The translations under genes and the position numbers were made by a program. DNA of 64,000 bases from Misgurnus anguillicaudatus (lineage: Eukaryota > Chordata > Actinopteri > Cypriniformes > Cobitidae), in assembly GCF_027580225.2 (NCBI RefSeq), contig NC_073352.2, forward strand, positions 35,327,501 through 35,391,500, in the 5' to 3' direction. Shown piece after piece: positions 12,363-23,655 of the stretch. Every line of letters begins with the position of its first letter. Positions within the stretch are counted from its first letter, which is position 1. The notes under the pieces were generated by a model. The model was not told where the DNA came from and did not search any database. It saw only the letters and a program-made list of their open reading frames with translations.

Positions 12363-13667
12363 TGCATGTAAAGAAATAGGTTTGGTAGTTTGGCATTTTA
12401 AATGGTTACATTGTGTGCGTTTACAGTTGTCCTATATATAACTAATCTACTGTTTATATTACCACGACAACTTAATTTGAATAAAAAAAGTTTAAATTGT
12501 TTTGCTTAGTTTTGTATTTAGTGCCGGATTGCTTATTTATGTTGCTCACAATAGCAATTACTGCTGACAGAATAGTGTATCTCTCAAAAGGCTCTGCTTA
12601 GATTTCACAAAAAAAGACTGAACTTATTTTCCTCTTAATTAATTTTAAACTCTATAATTTCTTGCCTTTCATTGTTAGAGCAATAATAGACTTATTGCCA
12701 TATTGTATTGCAGAGCCCTTGGTGTTTTGTATAAATCCAGTTATTTACAGCAATGCATCATTTTAGCTTCCCAGACACGCGTGTGCTTTAGAGGATGGTG
12801 CAGAAGAATTAATCATAATAAAGATATTTATATCAGGAGTTTGGCCTAACAGAAACGCAACAATTTATTGGGTTTCTTTTTATTGCTGGAGCAGTTGGAA
12901 TAGTTTATTGTATAACATCGCATTACACAAACACAGCAGATTTAAAATGGACTAGAGAGAATAAAAACACATCATTAGGCATTAGTCCAAACTATGATTA
13001 ATTATAGGCCAGCTAGCATTACCTCTTGCAAACAAATCAAATTTTCAAGTATCAAATCATAAACTGGCTCATTTTCATAATTCTTGCTGGCAGGTGAGAG
13101 GCGTAAAAGTGAAGATTTATTTTGCAGCTGTCCTTGCGAAAGCTTGAGTTTGTTTTTGAATATCATTCCTATTATAAATCCTGTCATGTCATGTTATTAT
13201 TTTCCTATGATGTGATCATTCAGTGTGACATTAAAGGGGTCCTATTGTCCATATTCACTTTTATAATATGTCTATTTCACAGAAACTCAAAATAAATGTT
13301 TGCGCTTGCATGAGGTGGTTTTTGGCAAAACTGCAATGGAAACAGTTTATTCACATATTCACATAATTATTATTTGAGATGACACAGAATGAAGTAAAAC
13401 CTCCCAGAAACACCTCAATACGTGTCTGCTCCTAAGTATAAGAGGCTTTCCTTGGCATTAATGTTTCTATAATAGTCTTACGACTTCAGTTAAAATCAGT
13501 CAAGGTGATGTTTACTGTATAATGACTTATCGCGAGAAGGAAAACTATGTTTCAGTCGTACCGGTTAATGGAAATGGCATCATTCACAATAGTCTTTAGT
13601 CAACATTTAAAAAATATTGCTAAAGTTTTAAGCAAATCTGTAATGGAAACGCATTTAGAGAGAGACC

Positions 13668-13672
<5 letters not shown>

Positions 13673-13719
<47 letters not shown>

Positions 13720-13730
13720 GAAAGAAAGAC
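13673..13730. repeat. (GA)n microsatellite
   Basis: About 19 GA units followed by an interrupted GA/AAAG tail. The 76-codon plus frame across it (13547-13777) reads as a run of Arg-Glu and is an artefact of the dinucleotide repeat. Confidence 0.95.
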
Positions 13731-14326
13731 AGAACAAAAACTTCACTGTTAACCCAGATATTGTTTTTATTTATTAAACAATGAAGTAAACATCACTTAA
13801 TGTTTTGAGTTTTGGACCTATACTTAAAAAATCTTAGTTCATTTAACTTTTAAGTGTATATAATAAATTAAATTAAAACATTCAAATGAAATGAACTTAA
13901 AATGATTAGTACATGTTGTGAGGAATACCCATAATCCTGAATATATAGATTAGTTATGCTTTTTCACAAAATAAGAACTGATAAGAACTTTACATGTGTG
14001 TTGATAGAAGGTTTAAGCCCTTATATAATTGATGTTATTTTGTTGTAAATGATAATTTTGTAAAGTCACGTTGAGGTGATCAGTGTATACTTACATGTTC
14101 AGAACATTTTATTGTATTGTTATTTTATTGTGTATAATACCATTTAAAACACCAAAAGTAATATAAATGAATTAAGAATAGAAAATCTTTGAACTCTAAC
14201 TAAGTGAAGATGTTGAACAGATCAATATTACAAATTATTTTAAGTTAAATTAACTTCAAATAAGTTTACTGAACTAGAAATTTTTGATTAAATGTACTCT
14301 TGTTTTAGTTCACATTACTTTAAACT

Positions 14327-15040
14327 GTCAGTTTCACAAATTGGTTACTCAATTGTTTTTCCTATTTTAAAACCATTTTCGTGTGGGTTTGGGGTTAGAT
14401 TTGGGGTTTGGGTTAGGATGTCACTTTAACTATTGGTTTATACTATTTTTTTCTGGATTTTTAAACAATTGTCACCTGAAGTTAGGGTTATACTGCGTTC
14501 ACACCAGCTGCGGTAGAGCCGTCAAGCACGAGTGATTTCAATGTTAAGTCAATGCGAAGATGCGTTGATGCGCATCTGGAGGTCTCGCAGCACGAATAAG
14601 GCGTTTAGCGCGGTAGACGTGAGTCCGCCTTGTTCACGTGAATTGAGTGTTGCTGCAGCAAACATGCGAGTTAAAAAATTTTAACTTTGGCGGAAAAACG
14701 TGCCGCGTTAACCAATCAGGAGCTTGCTCTAGTAGTGACATGATTACAGGAAGCAAGCGGAGTCGCAAAAGCCCCTCCCATGAGGCGAATTTCCACGTGA
14801 ATGTCTCGATGATTAGAATTTTATGCCAGTGAAAAAGCGAGTAAACTCAAAATGTTCAAGCGGCAAACTAGATGCGGTAGACACGTATTTGACGCCTCAA
14901 ATGCAGCTGGCGTGAACCCACGGTTAGGGTTTGGTTTGGGATGTCATTTTATGTTCCAGCAAGTCGTTCTAACCCCAAACCCACGCGAAAATGTTAAGAA
15001 AATAGGAAAAACAATTGAGAAACCAATACGTCAAACTGAC
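14327..15040. mobile_element. large TIR element containing a second element
   Basis: Left arm (GTCAGTTTCACAAATTGGTT, CAATTGTTTTTCCTATTTT, GTGTGGGTTTGGGGTTAG) is mirrored at 14960-15040 (CTAACCCCAAACCCACGCG, AAAATAGGAAAAACAATTG, CAAACTGAC), giving imperfect inverted arms of about 80-90 bp. Related arm sequence recurs at 18320-18530. The centre is occupied by a separate element at 14490-14922. No coding frame is recognised. Confidence 0.7.
14490..14922. mobile_element. nested element flanked by GTTAGGGTT duplication
   Basis: A 433 bp GC-richer insert with inverted ends (ATACTGCGTTCACACCAGCT / ATGCAGCTGGCGTGAACCCA). The 9 bp GTTAGGGTT stands immediately left (14481-14489) and right (14923-14931), which looks like a target-site duplication, although the host sequence is rich in similar words. 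An 8-9 bp duplication fits hAT or Mutator-like elements. CpG-rich compared with its surroundings; not coding. Confidence 0.65.
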
Positions 15041-15185
15041 ATGGAAAAGAAAGTCTTTGGTACTGACATGGAAAACACGGAGATCCGTGACAATGCCACG
15101 AATAAATGAGCAAAATATTCTGTGACTATAACACGGAAATTTGTAAGATCAAGTTGACAAAACAATATTGAGTCATTGACTTCAG

Positions 15186-15335
15186 ATTTTAGAGCAGGTT
15201 TTATTTGGTGAATGGCGTAGTTTATTTTTAGTTGCCTCAAAATAGTAACGCCCCAACAGTGTGCCTCAACACACCTCGTTTGGGCGCAAATGGACACAAA
15301 TGTATTTGCTATTTAAACAACGTGATGTTGGACAT
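15186..15335 (-). repeat. fragment of the GGGCTCTAT/GGCGCAATG family
   Basis: TTTTAGAGCAGGTTTTATTT, GGCGTAGTTTATTTTTAGTT, ACACACCTCGTTTGGGCGCA and TATTTGCTATTTAAACAACG match, in reverse complement, the left part of the element at 47352 (about 47440-47600). A diverged, end-less piece, so it marks a second copy of that family. Confidence 0.6.
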
Positions 15336-15424
15336 GAAAATTATTAAATTGTGCTGGGCTGAAACTAACAAACAACATATGTGTCGCATGTTGCACCAGG
15401 TGTATGATAGGGCCCAAAGAGTTT

Positions 15425-15583
15425 ATACTGGTACTTCAGTTGCTACCATGGAGTGCATATTAGTACCTTAAAGGTACACCAAATGTGTACATATCTCTAA
15501 CTAAATGGTACATATTAGAACCTTTTTAAAGGGCACTGCTCCATGTGAGAGCTTGGGACCATTTTATCTTACAGTGTATAGTT
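15425..15583 (+). mobile_element. GGTACATATTAG-type MITE fragment
   Basis: Contains TAGTACCTTAAAGGTACACC, ATGGTACATATTAGAACCTT, GAGCTTGGGACCATTTTATC and ends TTACAGTGTAT. A shorter relative is at 35055-35155 (TGGTACACATTAAGACATTT, ACAACTTGGGACCAACATTT). I recall this wording from fish MITEs; the left end is unclear. Confidence 0.5.
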
Positions 15584-15663
15584 TAGTCAAATAAAATATG
15601 ACAAGTTTAAATAACAACATCAACCAAAAAATTCAACTGTGTGCTTTGTACACAGTTTACCAC

Positions 15664-15735
15664 TCATGTAACATTTACATTTATTAGTTTAGCATATGCT
15701 TTAATCCAGAGCAACTTACAAATGAGGGAATGTAG
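15664..15735 (-). repeat. SINE/LINE 3' tail fragment
   Basis: CATTTACATTTATTAGTTTA followed by GCATATGCTTTAATCCAGAG and CAACTTACAAATGAGG: the teleost tail motif in reverse orientation, without a tRNA-like head. Confidence 0.65.
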
Positions 15736-15739
15736 TCAG

Positions 15740-16310
15740 AGGTAACCAATAACCTAATAAAATACTATAGCACTTTTAAAACATGACCTTATAAGCATTA
15801 TTTGTTTGTGTTCTCCGAGATGTAAATTCAATGACATTAAAGTTACACATACAGTGCCAAGCAACTGCCATTGATATGAATAAGAATATGCTAATGGCTA
15901 GCTCTCATGAAAGGTTTTTACCGAGCTCTTTCAGGGGGACAGGAGAGTCTGAATACTAAATCTGCTTGAAAACAATCATATTTGCAATTTCAGCAGTTCC
16001 ATTTTTAAACTATGCTCTGATTCAAAACCTAAAATACAGCCCCTCTACGTACCAATGCATTGTCTTGACTCTTGCTCCTTCATCTTTGTTCCCTGCTTTT
16101 GCATGTACCATACAAGCACATTATGAGATTGATCAAACAGTCAGCTTGAAAGAAGCGGTCTGTCGCTGAAGGATCAATGCCATAGCAAAAGTGAAGTGTG
16201 GCGTCCCTGCTCTCCATTTACAGATAATGCACGCAGCCAAACACCGCAATTAGTGCCAGAGGGGCGGAGCAGAGCTGCTGTGGCGCTTGGAGACAAATGG
16301 GCTCATCAGA
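15740..16310. other. unassigned DNA
   Basis: No paired termini or convincing frames. Short frames (for example 15966-16169) show no domain. Confidence 0.45.
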
Positions 16311-16311
16311 C

Positions 16312-16431
<120 letters not shown>

Positions 16432-16776
16432 AGAGTTATATGCTGCATCCCAATTACTGCTGGCATCACAGTCTGGACGTAAGGGAGGGATGCTGAGACA
16501 GCCGCAGGTATAACACACTGAATGTTTGCACTTGATTGCCGTCATGCTCACAAGGACAAATGGACCAGTGTCTGATTACATTTCTTACGGTTATACAATA
16601 TGCAAATCTGTCTTGTTTCATTTTGTTTTCATGTTTATGTTATTTTTGGTTGCCTCAGCAGCATACAATGTCTTCGATGAGTTATTTCTGCACAAACATG
16701 ACTAGAAATGCGAAGCATTGCTGCAGTCCAATTGGCATTAGCACTGCAAAGAATGTAAGTTCAATCTCAACTTAAG

Positions 16777-16826
16777 CGCACTGTGAGTCACTTTGGATAA
16801 AATCGCCTGCCAAACGCGTAAAAATG
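16777..16826 (+). repeat. SINE/LINE 3' tail fragment
   Basis: GAGTCACTTTGGATAAAATC followed by GCCTGCCAAACGCGTAAA is the cyprinid SINE tail in plus orientation. Preceding sequence has no clear tRNA boxes. Confidence 0.65.
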
Positions 16827-17330
16827 TTTGGTCCCCATGGGAGAGGTCAAGTGCAAAACCTCACATCAGCCCTACAACACCTTCACTATAGAGACAAATG
16901 TGAGTAAAGACAAAGGCTAAAGTGTTAAGGGCACTTAACACTGTACATCAATCATGAGACTAATGTGTGAACATGTGAAGAGGAGAAGTATCTGGGTCAA
17001 ACTTTTGAGAAAAAACCTGAAAATTGCTCTCAAAACAGCAGGCTTTTACAACCAGATGTGCTTTGGGACATATTCATATGTATTTATTCATTACTGACAC
17101 AATACTAACAGTTATCATAAAAAGTTAGGATGAAGTGTATTTCTTTAAAATCACATTTTCTTCATAGGGCTTTTGGTTTTTAATTAGGAAAGCTAAGGAG
17201 GAACATTAAAAAGCCGTCTCTTTGACAACATCTTTATCACTCTTTACGAGCACTAAAGATTCAAACTGACGCTCCTTTTTGTTGAAACACTTTAAGCTGG
17301 GAAAATAATATGGGATGGTATAACTAGTGT

Positions 17331-17522
17331 GGTTCTCATAGAGACGGTTTCCAAGACAGGGCCGGCTTAAATTAGTCCCAAAATTAAATGCATGTTTGAA
17401 CTTAAATTGTTGTTTTGTCTTAAGATGCACATCACTATTGTTTTGTAAGGTTTGTTAATTAATTAATGTAACTAAGCCCTAGTCCTGTTTTAATCTAAAC
17501 CCTGTCTGGAAAACTGTCCCAT
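17331..17522. mobile_element. TTTCCCAGACAG-type MITE, copy 1
   Basis: GGTTTCCAAGACAGGG with GGCTTAAATTAGTCCC at the left mirrors AGTCCTGTTTTAATCTAAA and CCCTGTCTGGAAAAC at the right. The same layout is seen at 62732-62964. About 190 bp and non-coding. Confidence 0.65.
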
Positions 17523-17641
17523 AGTGTTTTATTATTTTTTCACCCATTGTGCACATGATCAGATTAATGTCTGCTGTCTTTGTACTTGTGTGCTGTACAG
17601 TGATTAGATGGAAATCAATTATTTTGTTAAACAATACCTAC

Positions 17642-17942
17642 TATAGACCGTTTCATCGGGCGCACGTGCAGTGATGCGATAAGCGCTTGGTCTGAACTTT
17701 ACTTCTGGTTTCTGTATGTTTAATGGTCTGACTAGTTGCTGAAACTGAACTCTTGAACAAATACCTTGTCGAAAATAACAAATGTTTTGGGTTCCTATTT
17801 AATCTACATGTTGTTTATTTTGCTTGTTATAAACTACTTTAAAAGGACTTTGTTGTTATTAATTCTTCGCAGAGTTTACCGGAAGTTACGTGATGACCAC
17901 GAAAGGTGCGTGTTTATGTTGTTACTGCTGAAACCGTCTATA
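17642..17942 (+). mobile_element. TAGACGG MITE, copy 1
   Basis: Ends TATAGACCGTTTCATCGG and GCTGAAACCGTCTATA form a 14-16 bp TIR. With TA flanks, the element is TAGACSG...CSGTCTA with a TA target duplication, as in Tc1/mariner-like insertions. About 300 bp; internal CTTGAACAAATACCTTGTCG and AACAAATGTTTTGG are shared with copies at 45041-45333 and 59867-60162, all in the same orientation. This copy is the most diverged. Confidence 0.8.
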
Positions 17943-18036
17943 GGGGTGTTAATCGGACACTTCATTACGATGCGATACAGTGTCGATTTTCTCCGCTAGC
18001 GATGTGATATTTGCCAATATATCTAACACCACTTCT
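17941..18036. mobile_element. possible short hAT-like fragment
   Basis: TAGGGGTGTTAATCGGACAC directly abuts the MITE's right end and CTAACACCACTTCTA lies 80 bp on; TAGGGGTGTTA-type ends are common in hAT elements. The ends pair poorly and no target duplication is seen. Confidence 0.25.
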
Positions 18037-18319
18037 ATTCGATTCATTTGTTGATATTTTTATATTACGAGTTAAGCAGTTACATTTTTACTTGCAAATG
18101 CAACTAAATATATAACACAATTTTTTTAATTAAACTCTTTGAAAAAGACACAATCTCGTTTACAACAACAAACAATGGGAAAAAAGTGTCACATAAAATC
18201 AATCTTATGATGGCAACAATCAAAGTCTTTCAGTAATTTTGTGCCAAAATGTGCAATAGTGACAAATGAGATGAAACTGACACGCTTTTTTACCTTTTTG
18301 CGTGAACATGTCAAGCATT

Positions 18320-18530
18320 TCTTACGTGTCACTGTCACTGTTTGTCCTATTTTCAAACCATTGGCGCTTCGGTTCAGGGTTAGATTTGGTGTTTGCGCTA
18401 GGAAGGCACTATAAATATTGGTTTATACCTTTTTTTCATAATTTAATTTTTGATATTTTATGATTTTTAAACCACTGTCGCCAGGCATTAGGATTAGAGT
18501 TAGGTTTGGGTAAGGATGTCACACTCTTAA
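18320..18530. repeat. relative of the 14327-15040 element
   Basis: GTTTGTCCTATTTTCAAACC, GGTTCAGGGTTAGATTTGGT and ATATTGGTTTATACC correspond to the left arm of the element at 14327, followed by GAGTTAGGTTTGGGTAAGGA and TGTCAC. Interrupted on the right by the fold-back MITE at 18549. Confidence 0.55.
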
Positions 18531-18548
18531 AAATATTGGGTTGTTTTT

Positions 18549-18693
18549 AACCCAGGGCTGGGTAACTATTGGACAGAACACATTTCTGGGTTAAAATGAC
18601 CCAAATAGTGGGTTGTTTTAACCCAACTCCCCATTATTTGGGTCATTTTAACCCAGAAATGTGTTCTGTCCAATAGTTACCCAGCCCTGGGTT
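18549..18693. mobile_element. fold-back MITE with perfect 58 bp inverted arms
   Basis: Left arm 18549-18606 (AACCCAGGGCTGGGTAACTA ...) and right arm 18636-18693 are exact reverse complements over 58 bp, separated by 29 nt. Outer sequence extends the repeat weakly (CTCTTAAAAATATTGGGTTG on the left). The GGGTTAAAA/TTTTAACCC theme recurs in 24838-25722. Perfect arms suggest a recent insertion or arm-to-arm gene conversion. Confidence 0.9.
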
Positions 18694-19059
18694 TCAACCG
18701 TGTTTGATGAAAATGTCCTGGCGGTTAGTATTATCGTTTAAAATTGAATTATCATTACAACCGTGTTTGATTACCGTGATTTTGAAAACTTGCGGTAAAT
18801 CCTGTCCAGCCAGAATCAGTTTGATGCAGGTGCGCACATGCATACATAGCTTTTTTCCACAAGAAGGCATTTAAGGGATAATGTATTGTATTCATTCACG
18901 GTAAACTTAATAGACAGATTTATTTTTTTACCACAGAAATAATTTCAGGGAGATTAAATTGTGATTTTCAAAAATTTGAAACTTTTTCAAATGTTTTCAG
19001 TGTGTGTATCAGTTCTTTTTGAACATTTCCATTTCATTTTAACAAAAACATGATCATGT

Positions 19060-19124
19060 TGATAACCGTAATAACTTTGGTCACTATAATCATGATATGA
19101 AATTTTCATACCATCCCATCCCTA
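19060..19124 (-). mobile_element. hAT-like terminus
   Basis: Reads GATATGAAATTTTCATACCA then TCCCATCCCTA; in reverse it starts TAGGGATGGGATGGTATGAA, a hAT-type end. No matching opposite terminus was identified. Confidence 0.45.
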
Positions 19125-20026
19125 ATTCAGTACTTCTCATATTTTAAACCAAAATAAACCCAATGTAATCTCCCCCTCCCAAAAAAAGTCTTTCAACTAT
19201 ATGAAAAAATTACAAAGGTGTTTGCTCTAACTTGAATGGGATTCAAATCAGAAAGTTTGTCTATAAAAACACATTTGCTTAAGCACTTGTGGGAAAACTA
19301 CCCGAGTGAGGCTATATAGACCGAGAGTCTCTTTATATAAGAGTAAAAATCCACTAGTTCAAATGTTTTTGTTATATTTTTGTTAGAAAGAGTTGAAACT
19401 CGAGGTGCAAAAAATGTCACTGAAGTGCTATTCTGCAGTCTCAAGAGAATATAGCAGTGTTAACAGATTCACATATGAAACGGCAGATCGTCTGAATGTT
19501 CGTAGCAGCACTGGCTGACATTATAAACACCTTATAATAATTCTGCACGGACGAATTAAAAGGAAAGACACGCACAAGTCCAAACAATTATTCCACGTTT
19601 AACACCTCCCGTCTGCGCTTATGTACTTTCAGTGCATTCATTTCATTTCCCTGTTCTTACATGAAAACAAAACCTTTCAAAAAAAGTGTTTAGATTACAT
19701 GCCAGAAGGGATTTCATTTACAGCACTGCACATCAAAGTTATGCATGTGGGATTTACTAAAGAAGTTCTGCCTTTGGAAAGTAGAAATAAGTCATAATCA
19801 TTACAATCGGTCTTTTCCTCAGAATTTCAGTTAATTAGGCCTTGAGGACTCACTATGTTTTATAGCGAGTCGTTTGAGAGCATAACGCGTGTCGTGATTT
19901 TTCTTTATACACCAGAGACTGAGATAGAAGTTGAAGCACAGTGATACTTTCAATCTGAGCACAGTGATAAAGACCTGAACAGAATAAAATACATTTACTC
20001 AAGGTCAGAATTCATTCATATATGGA

Positions 20027-20066
20027 TAACTGTTGGTTTAAATAACCTAGAAAATGTCCATATCTG
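20027..20066 (+). repeat. short relative of the 24838 TIR
   Basis: TGTTGGTTTAAATAACCTAG followed by AAAATGTCCATAT matches 24855-24890. It lies just upstream of the hAT-like repeat at 20100. Confidence 0.5.
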
Positions 20067-20099
20067 AACTAGCAGCCTGATCTCACTGTTTATACGCAG

Positions 20100-21250
20100 T
20101 AGGGATGCACCGATCAGTATCGGGCCCGATACCAAGTTCATGTACTTGTACTCTTACAAATATCCCGATACCAAAGACTGATACTTCACGTGACGTAACT
20201 GACTGCTGTGAGAAACATCCTTAGCTTACAATATATATCTTATAAACAGAATACTATTCTAGATTTAATAGTACACTTTAATATATCACTTTACACTTAT
20301 GGCTGTTATTACATTGTTACTTTATGACAAATTTGATTGTCTTGTTGTCTGTGATTTATTTAGCACTTTGACAACTTTGTGACAGCCAGTCAGTCCTTGG
20401 TTTTGCCCTTTGGAGGTTATTGGGCACTATAATTTGTGAATTTTCAAAAGCCGTACTAAAAGTAGTTAAATGTCGATGTGCTGCGTTCATCTTTGGAGAT
20501 TATGATGAAGTACAGTGAAATATTAAAGTTATTAATCCACCAGAACGTTAATCCAGCTTCTCTCTGTCAAGGCGTGCATTTGAAATATCAAACGTACATC
20601 AACTGAAAGACGGCAATGTCACAAATCTGCCAATGAGCATTTGATATCACTGACGTAAAAGCAATGTGTCGTAAAACTTCTTGATGCGCAATATTTGAAT
20701 TAACATTCATAACAAATGTGATATTTGAGTTTTATGGTTGCTGATGGAGAACTGGGATCAAGATCGCTGGATAAAGGACTGAATTTTGGTCTGTTAACCT
20801 CAATCGTATGAATTTATTTTAAAGATGTGAATACAGCAAATGAATAAAATTAACATGTTTTATAAATTTATGTTGTGTTTTGGTGTAACTATTGTTGCAT
20901 ACGAGAAACTGCCTTTTGTGTGTCATGAGAAACAAACTAAACATTACAAAATGGTTTACAGAAATGTTATTCATTTCCAAGTTTTAAACATTAAATTCTC
21001 TGAAAGTCATGAACATTTCATTAGGTGAATTTCATTAATATGAGTAAGAAAGAATAATGCACGTGATTTTAAATATGTTAATACATAAAATAATTAACGT
21101 ATTAGTCCTTTCGACATGTCGATATTATACATTTCAGTGTGTATGAAAGTGTAAGTAAATGTAGGAGTTGTACAACCACACTTTACGTAAAAATACACAT
21201 AAATTGTTTCTGCACAATATAAATGTTATTACAAAAACTGTAAACTATGT
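20100..21250 (+). mobile_element. hAT-like repeat D, copy 1
   Basis: Starts TAGGGATGCACCGATCAGTA, a vertebrate hAT-type terminus, then TCGGGCCCGATACC. From about 20434 it is homologous to 63046-64000: shared words include AATATTAAAGTTATTAATCC, GCAATGTCACAAATCTG, CCAATGAGCATTTGATATCA and CAACCACACTTTACGTAAAA. It lacks the TTAA MITE found in copy 2 and keeps a single TTAA at 20466-20469. No right terminus was resolved; small frames inside have no domains. Confidence 0.65.
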
Positions 21251-22201
21251 AGTACTGAATTGTGGAGCTTTCCACTAGTGGGCGTGGTTTGAGCCCCATC
21301 AGCGGACACGCCCCCAGCATTTGAGAGCAGAGAATCCTCCCTAAAGATATCAAGGTGATGTTTTCACAAAATTTTCTTTACATTACTGTATGTAGAATGA
21401 TTTTATGACTTAAGAAAGGATTTTCACATACACTGTAGTATCAATAGATTTCTTAATGCTGTCATTCATGTGCGCACTGAAACTGACGTTCATTAAATAA
21501 GATAACTATTAAAAACACATTTACAAGCTACATGACTTTCTGAAGGAAATAACAGACAGAAAATGTCTTATTTACAAGGAAACCATGGAAAGTTGAGTGC
21601 ATTGTGGATGTTAAATAGTAGAAGCATTACCAAAACCATTAAAAGCTTCCCTTCATTATCATTCAGTGTTTACACAGTGCTGAGTGTTTCTTATAGCGGC
21701 GAATACTTTGATAGAAAAGCCAACTAATGGCAGAAAGTGTAATTAAAGAACGCGAGGAGGCATTTAGACTCCAGTGGGGTGAATTGGCTTTCTGTGCCCG
21801 CAGCAGAGTCTCTCTCATTCCCTGCTGTCCAGAAACCTGTAGGCCACCCATTGGCTGTCTGCGTTCTGTTGAGCACACAATGTTCTCTCTGTATAATGAA
21901 ACAAATCTCAGATACCAGTTAGTCACTAAGTTAGTAAGAACATAAATCCCTCTGGGGTCTTTGTGCCGAAGGGGGGTTTGATCTTTAAGTAACAAACTAC
22001 CACCAAATCACATTTGGCCCTTGCGGAAAATTCTGCAAAGAACTTAGACTCAAATTAGGGCTGCAACTAAAGGATTATTTTCATCATTGAATAATCAGGT
22101 GATTATTTTAAAAAAAAATCATAAATATTACTCAATTAGATTTTTATTAGCTAAATAACACACTAAATTAGGGTACTTAATGTGTAGAAGTGTACTTTTA
22201 A

Positions 22202-22584
22202 AGGGGAGATATCATGAAAATCTGACTTATTTCATGTTTAGGTGCTATAATTGGGTCCCTATTGCTTCTATTAACCTTGTAAATGTGGAAAAAGATCAAC
22301 CAAGTAACTTAGTTTTGGAAAACCATTGACGGAGCAACTGAGGTGTGAGAATAGCACAATTGAGTTTCAATTTCAACAAACCAACATTATGGCGATCAGT
22401 GTTTGCATTTCATCAGCTCATTTGCATTTTAAAGGACACACCCATAAACAGCACATTTTTGCTCACACCTTCAAAAAGTGTCCATTTTAACATGTTATAA
22501 TAATTACCTATATGATATTTTGAGCTAAAACTTCACATACAAAGATTTATTTTACATCTTTAAAAGTCTTGTGAAAAGTCCCCT
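22202..22584 (+). mobile_element. TTAA-flanked element B, complete copy
   Basis: TTAA at 22198-22201 precedes AGGGGAGATATCATGAAAAT and TTAA at 22585-22588 follows GTGAAAAGTCCCCT, so the element has AGGGGA/TCCCCT ends and a TTAA target duplication as in piggyBac- or Kolobok-type insertions. It is 383 bp and non-coding. An inverted longer variant is at 31165-31639 and a split copy at 4985-5975. Confidence 0.75.
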
Positions 22585-22654
22585 TTAAATGTGCAAAAGC
22601 CACAGACTACTACAGCTGATATAATCTTTTTGATTTTGATGTTTTAAACCTTAA

Positions 22655-22871
22655 AGGCGGAGTGCACAATGTTTGAAAAACGCGTTGGAAAAGGAGACGG
22701 GCCAACTACCAAAACACACTTATAGCCAATCAAATCAAATCAAATGCTGGGTTGCGTATGTGTGGGGCGGGTCTATCAACAGAAGATCCAGATTCTATTG
22801 GGGTAGGGGCGTGTTTGATTAGGTGATTTCAAATATCAACATTGGCTTTCAAACATCATGGACTCCGCCTT
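22655..22871. mobile_element. TTAA-flanked MITE with AGGCGGAGT ends
   Basis: TTAA-AGGCGGAGTGCACAATGTTT at the left pairs with TTTCAAACATCATGGACTCC-GCCTT-TTAA at the right, giving TIRs of about 25 bp. About 217 bp, flanked by TTAA on both sides, GC-richer than its neighbours. Confidence 0.75.
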
Positions 22872-23412
22872 TTAATAAAAGGCTTGTGCAGCTTCTAATT
22901 AGTAAAACATCTTTCAATGTCAAAAAATAATAAAACATATCGAGTCTTCAGGGATGTGCTGGTAAATAAATTTTGCCACAGATTAATAAACTTATTTTAA
23001 AATAAATTATGATATGAAAGTGATATGAATGTGTTTTTACAGTAATAATAACCTGGTTTTCCTCCTTTCTTTAAAACCGATGCTTAGTTTGTGGTTCAAT
23101 ACTATTTTGATGAAAACCCAACAACAATTCTGCCCTACAAAGGCAAAAGGCAGTATCTATGTTTTTGTCGAAAGTGAGTTATTGATTTTTTTCGAAAATT
23201 CAAGACCTCCTTTATCATGTGAATAAGTATCTTGAGTCAGTTATGTTGTTTTTTAACTATCAAGAAGAAAATAACTGACAATTAAAAGTCTAAACTAAAA
23301 TTTTCTAATTTCCACACTCTAGCAAGTTAAGGTCTTTTGTCTGTACAGGGCAGAATTAAACAAATACAAACTCACGAAATAAAACCTTTATTACCAGTGC
23401 TCGTTTGCACTT

Positions 23413-23655
23413 TTGCTCAGAACTGGCAACTCAGAACTGGCAATGCAGCTCCGCTGGTCGCACGGTAAGAAGAAAAAGCGCCAGATAAATGTACAGCTGT
23501 GTTGTATGAAGACAAAGTGCTTGACTTTGAGCACGCAGTTGTACTGTATAAAGAACCAGCGCCTGACTTTAACTGTGAGTGCACGGCTGGCGCTGTATAA
23601 AGCAGATACGTGTTTGTGTTGTCCGACGGTGGTGCGGGAGCATGTGACGTCATAG
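23413..23655. repeat. degenerate tandem repeat, about 45 bp period
   Basis: GTTGTATGAAGACAAAGTGC, TTGTACTGTATAAAGAACCA and GGCGCTGTATAAAGC recur about every 45-48 bp with TTGACTTTGAG or CTGACTTTAACTGTGAG between. Frames of 78-89 codons are open on both strands here, as expected of such repeats, and none has a recognisable domain. Confidence 0.4.

Noticed and set aside
13547..13777. 76-codon ORF with an Arg-Glu run
   Set aside because: Product of the GA microsatellite.
14380..14420. Interstitial telomere repeat
   Set aside because: GGGTTTGGGGTTAG words are irregular, not tandem TTAGGG; they belong to the TIR element.
21663..21995. Opposed 110- and 72-codon ORFs
   Set aside because: Antisense overlap with no domain, no splice pattern and no sign of conservation that can be judged here.
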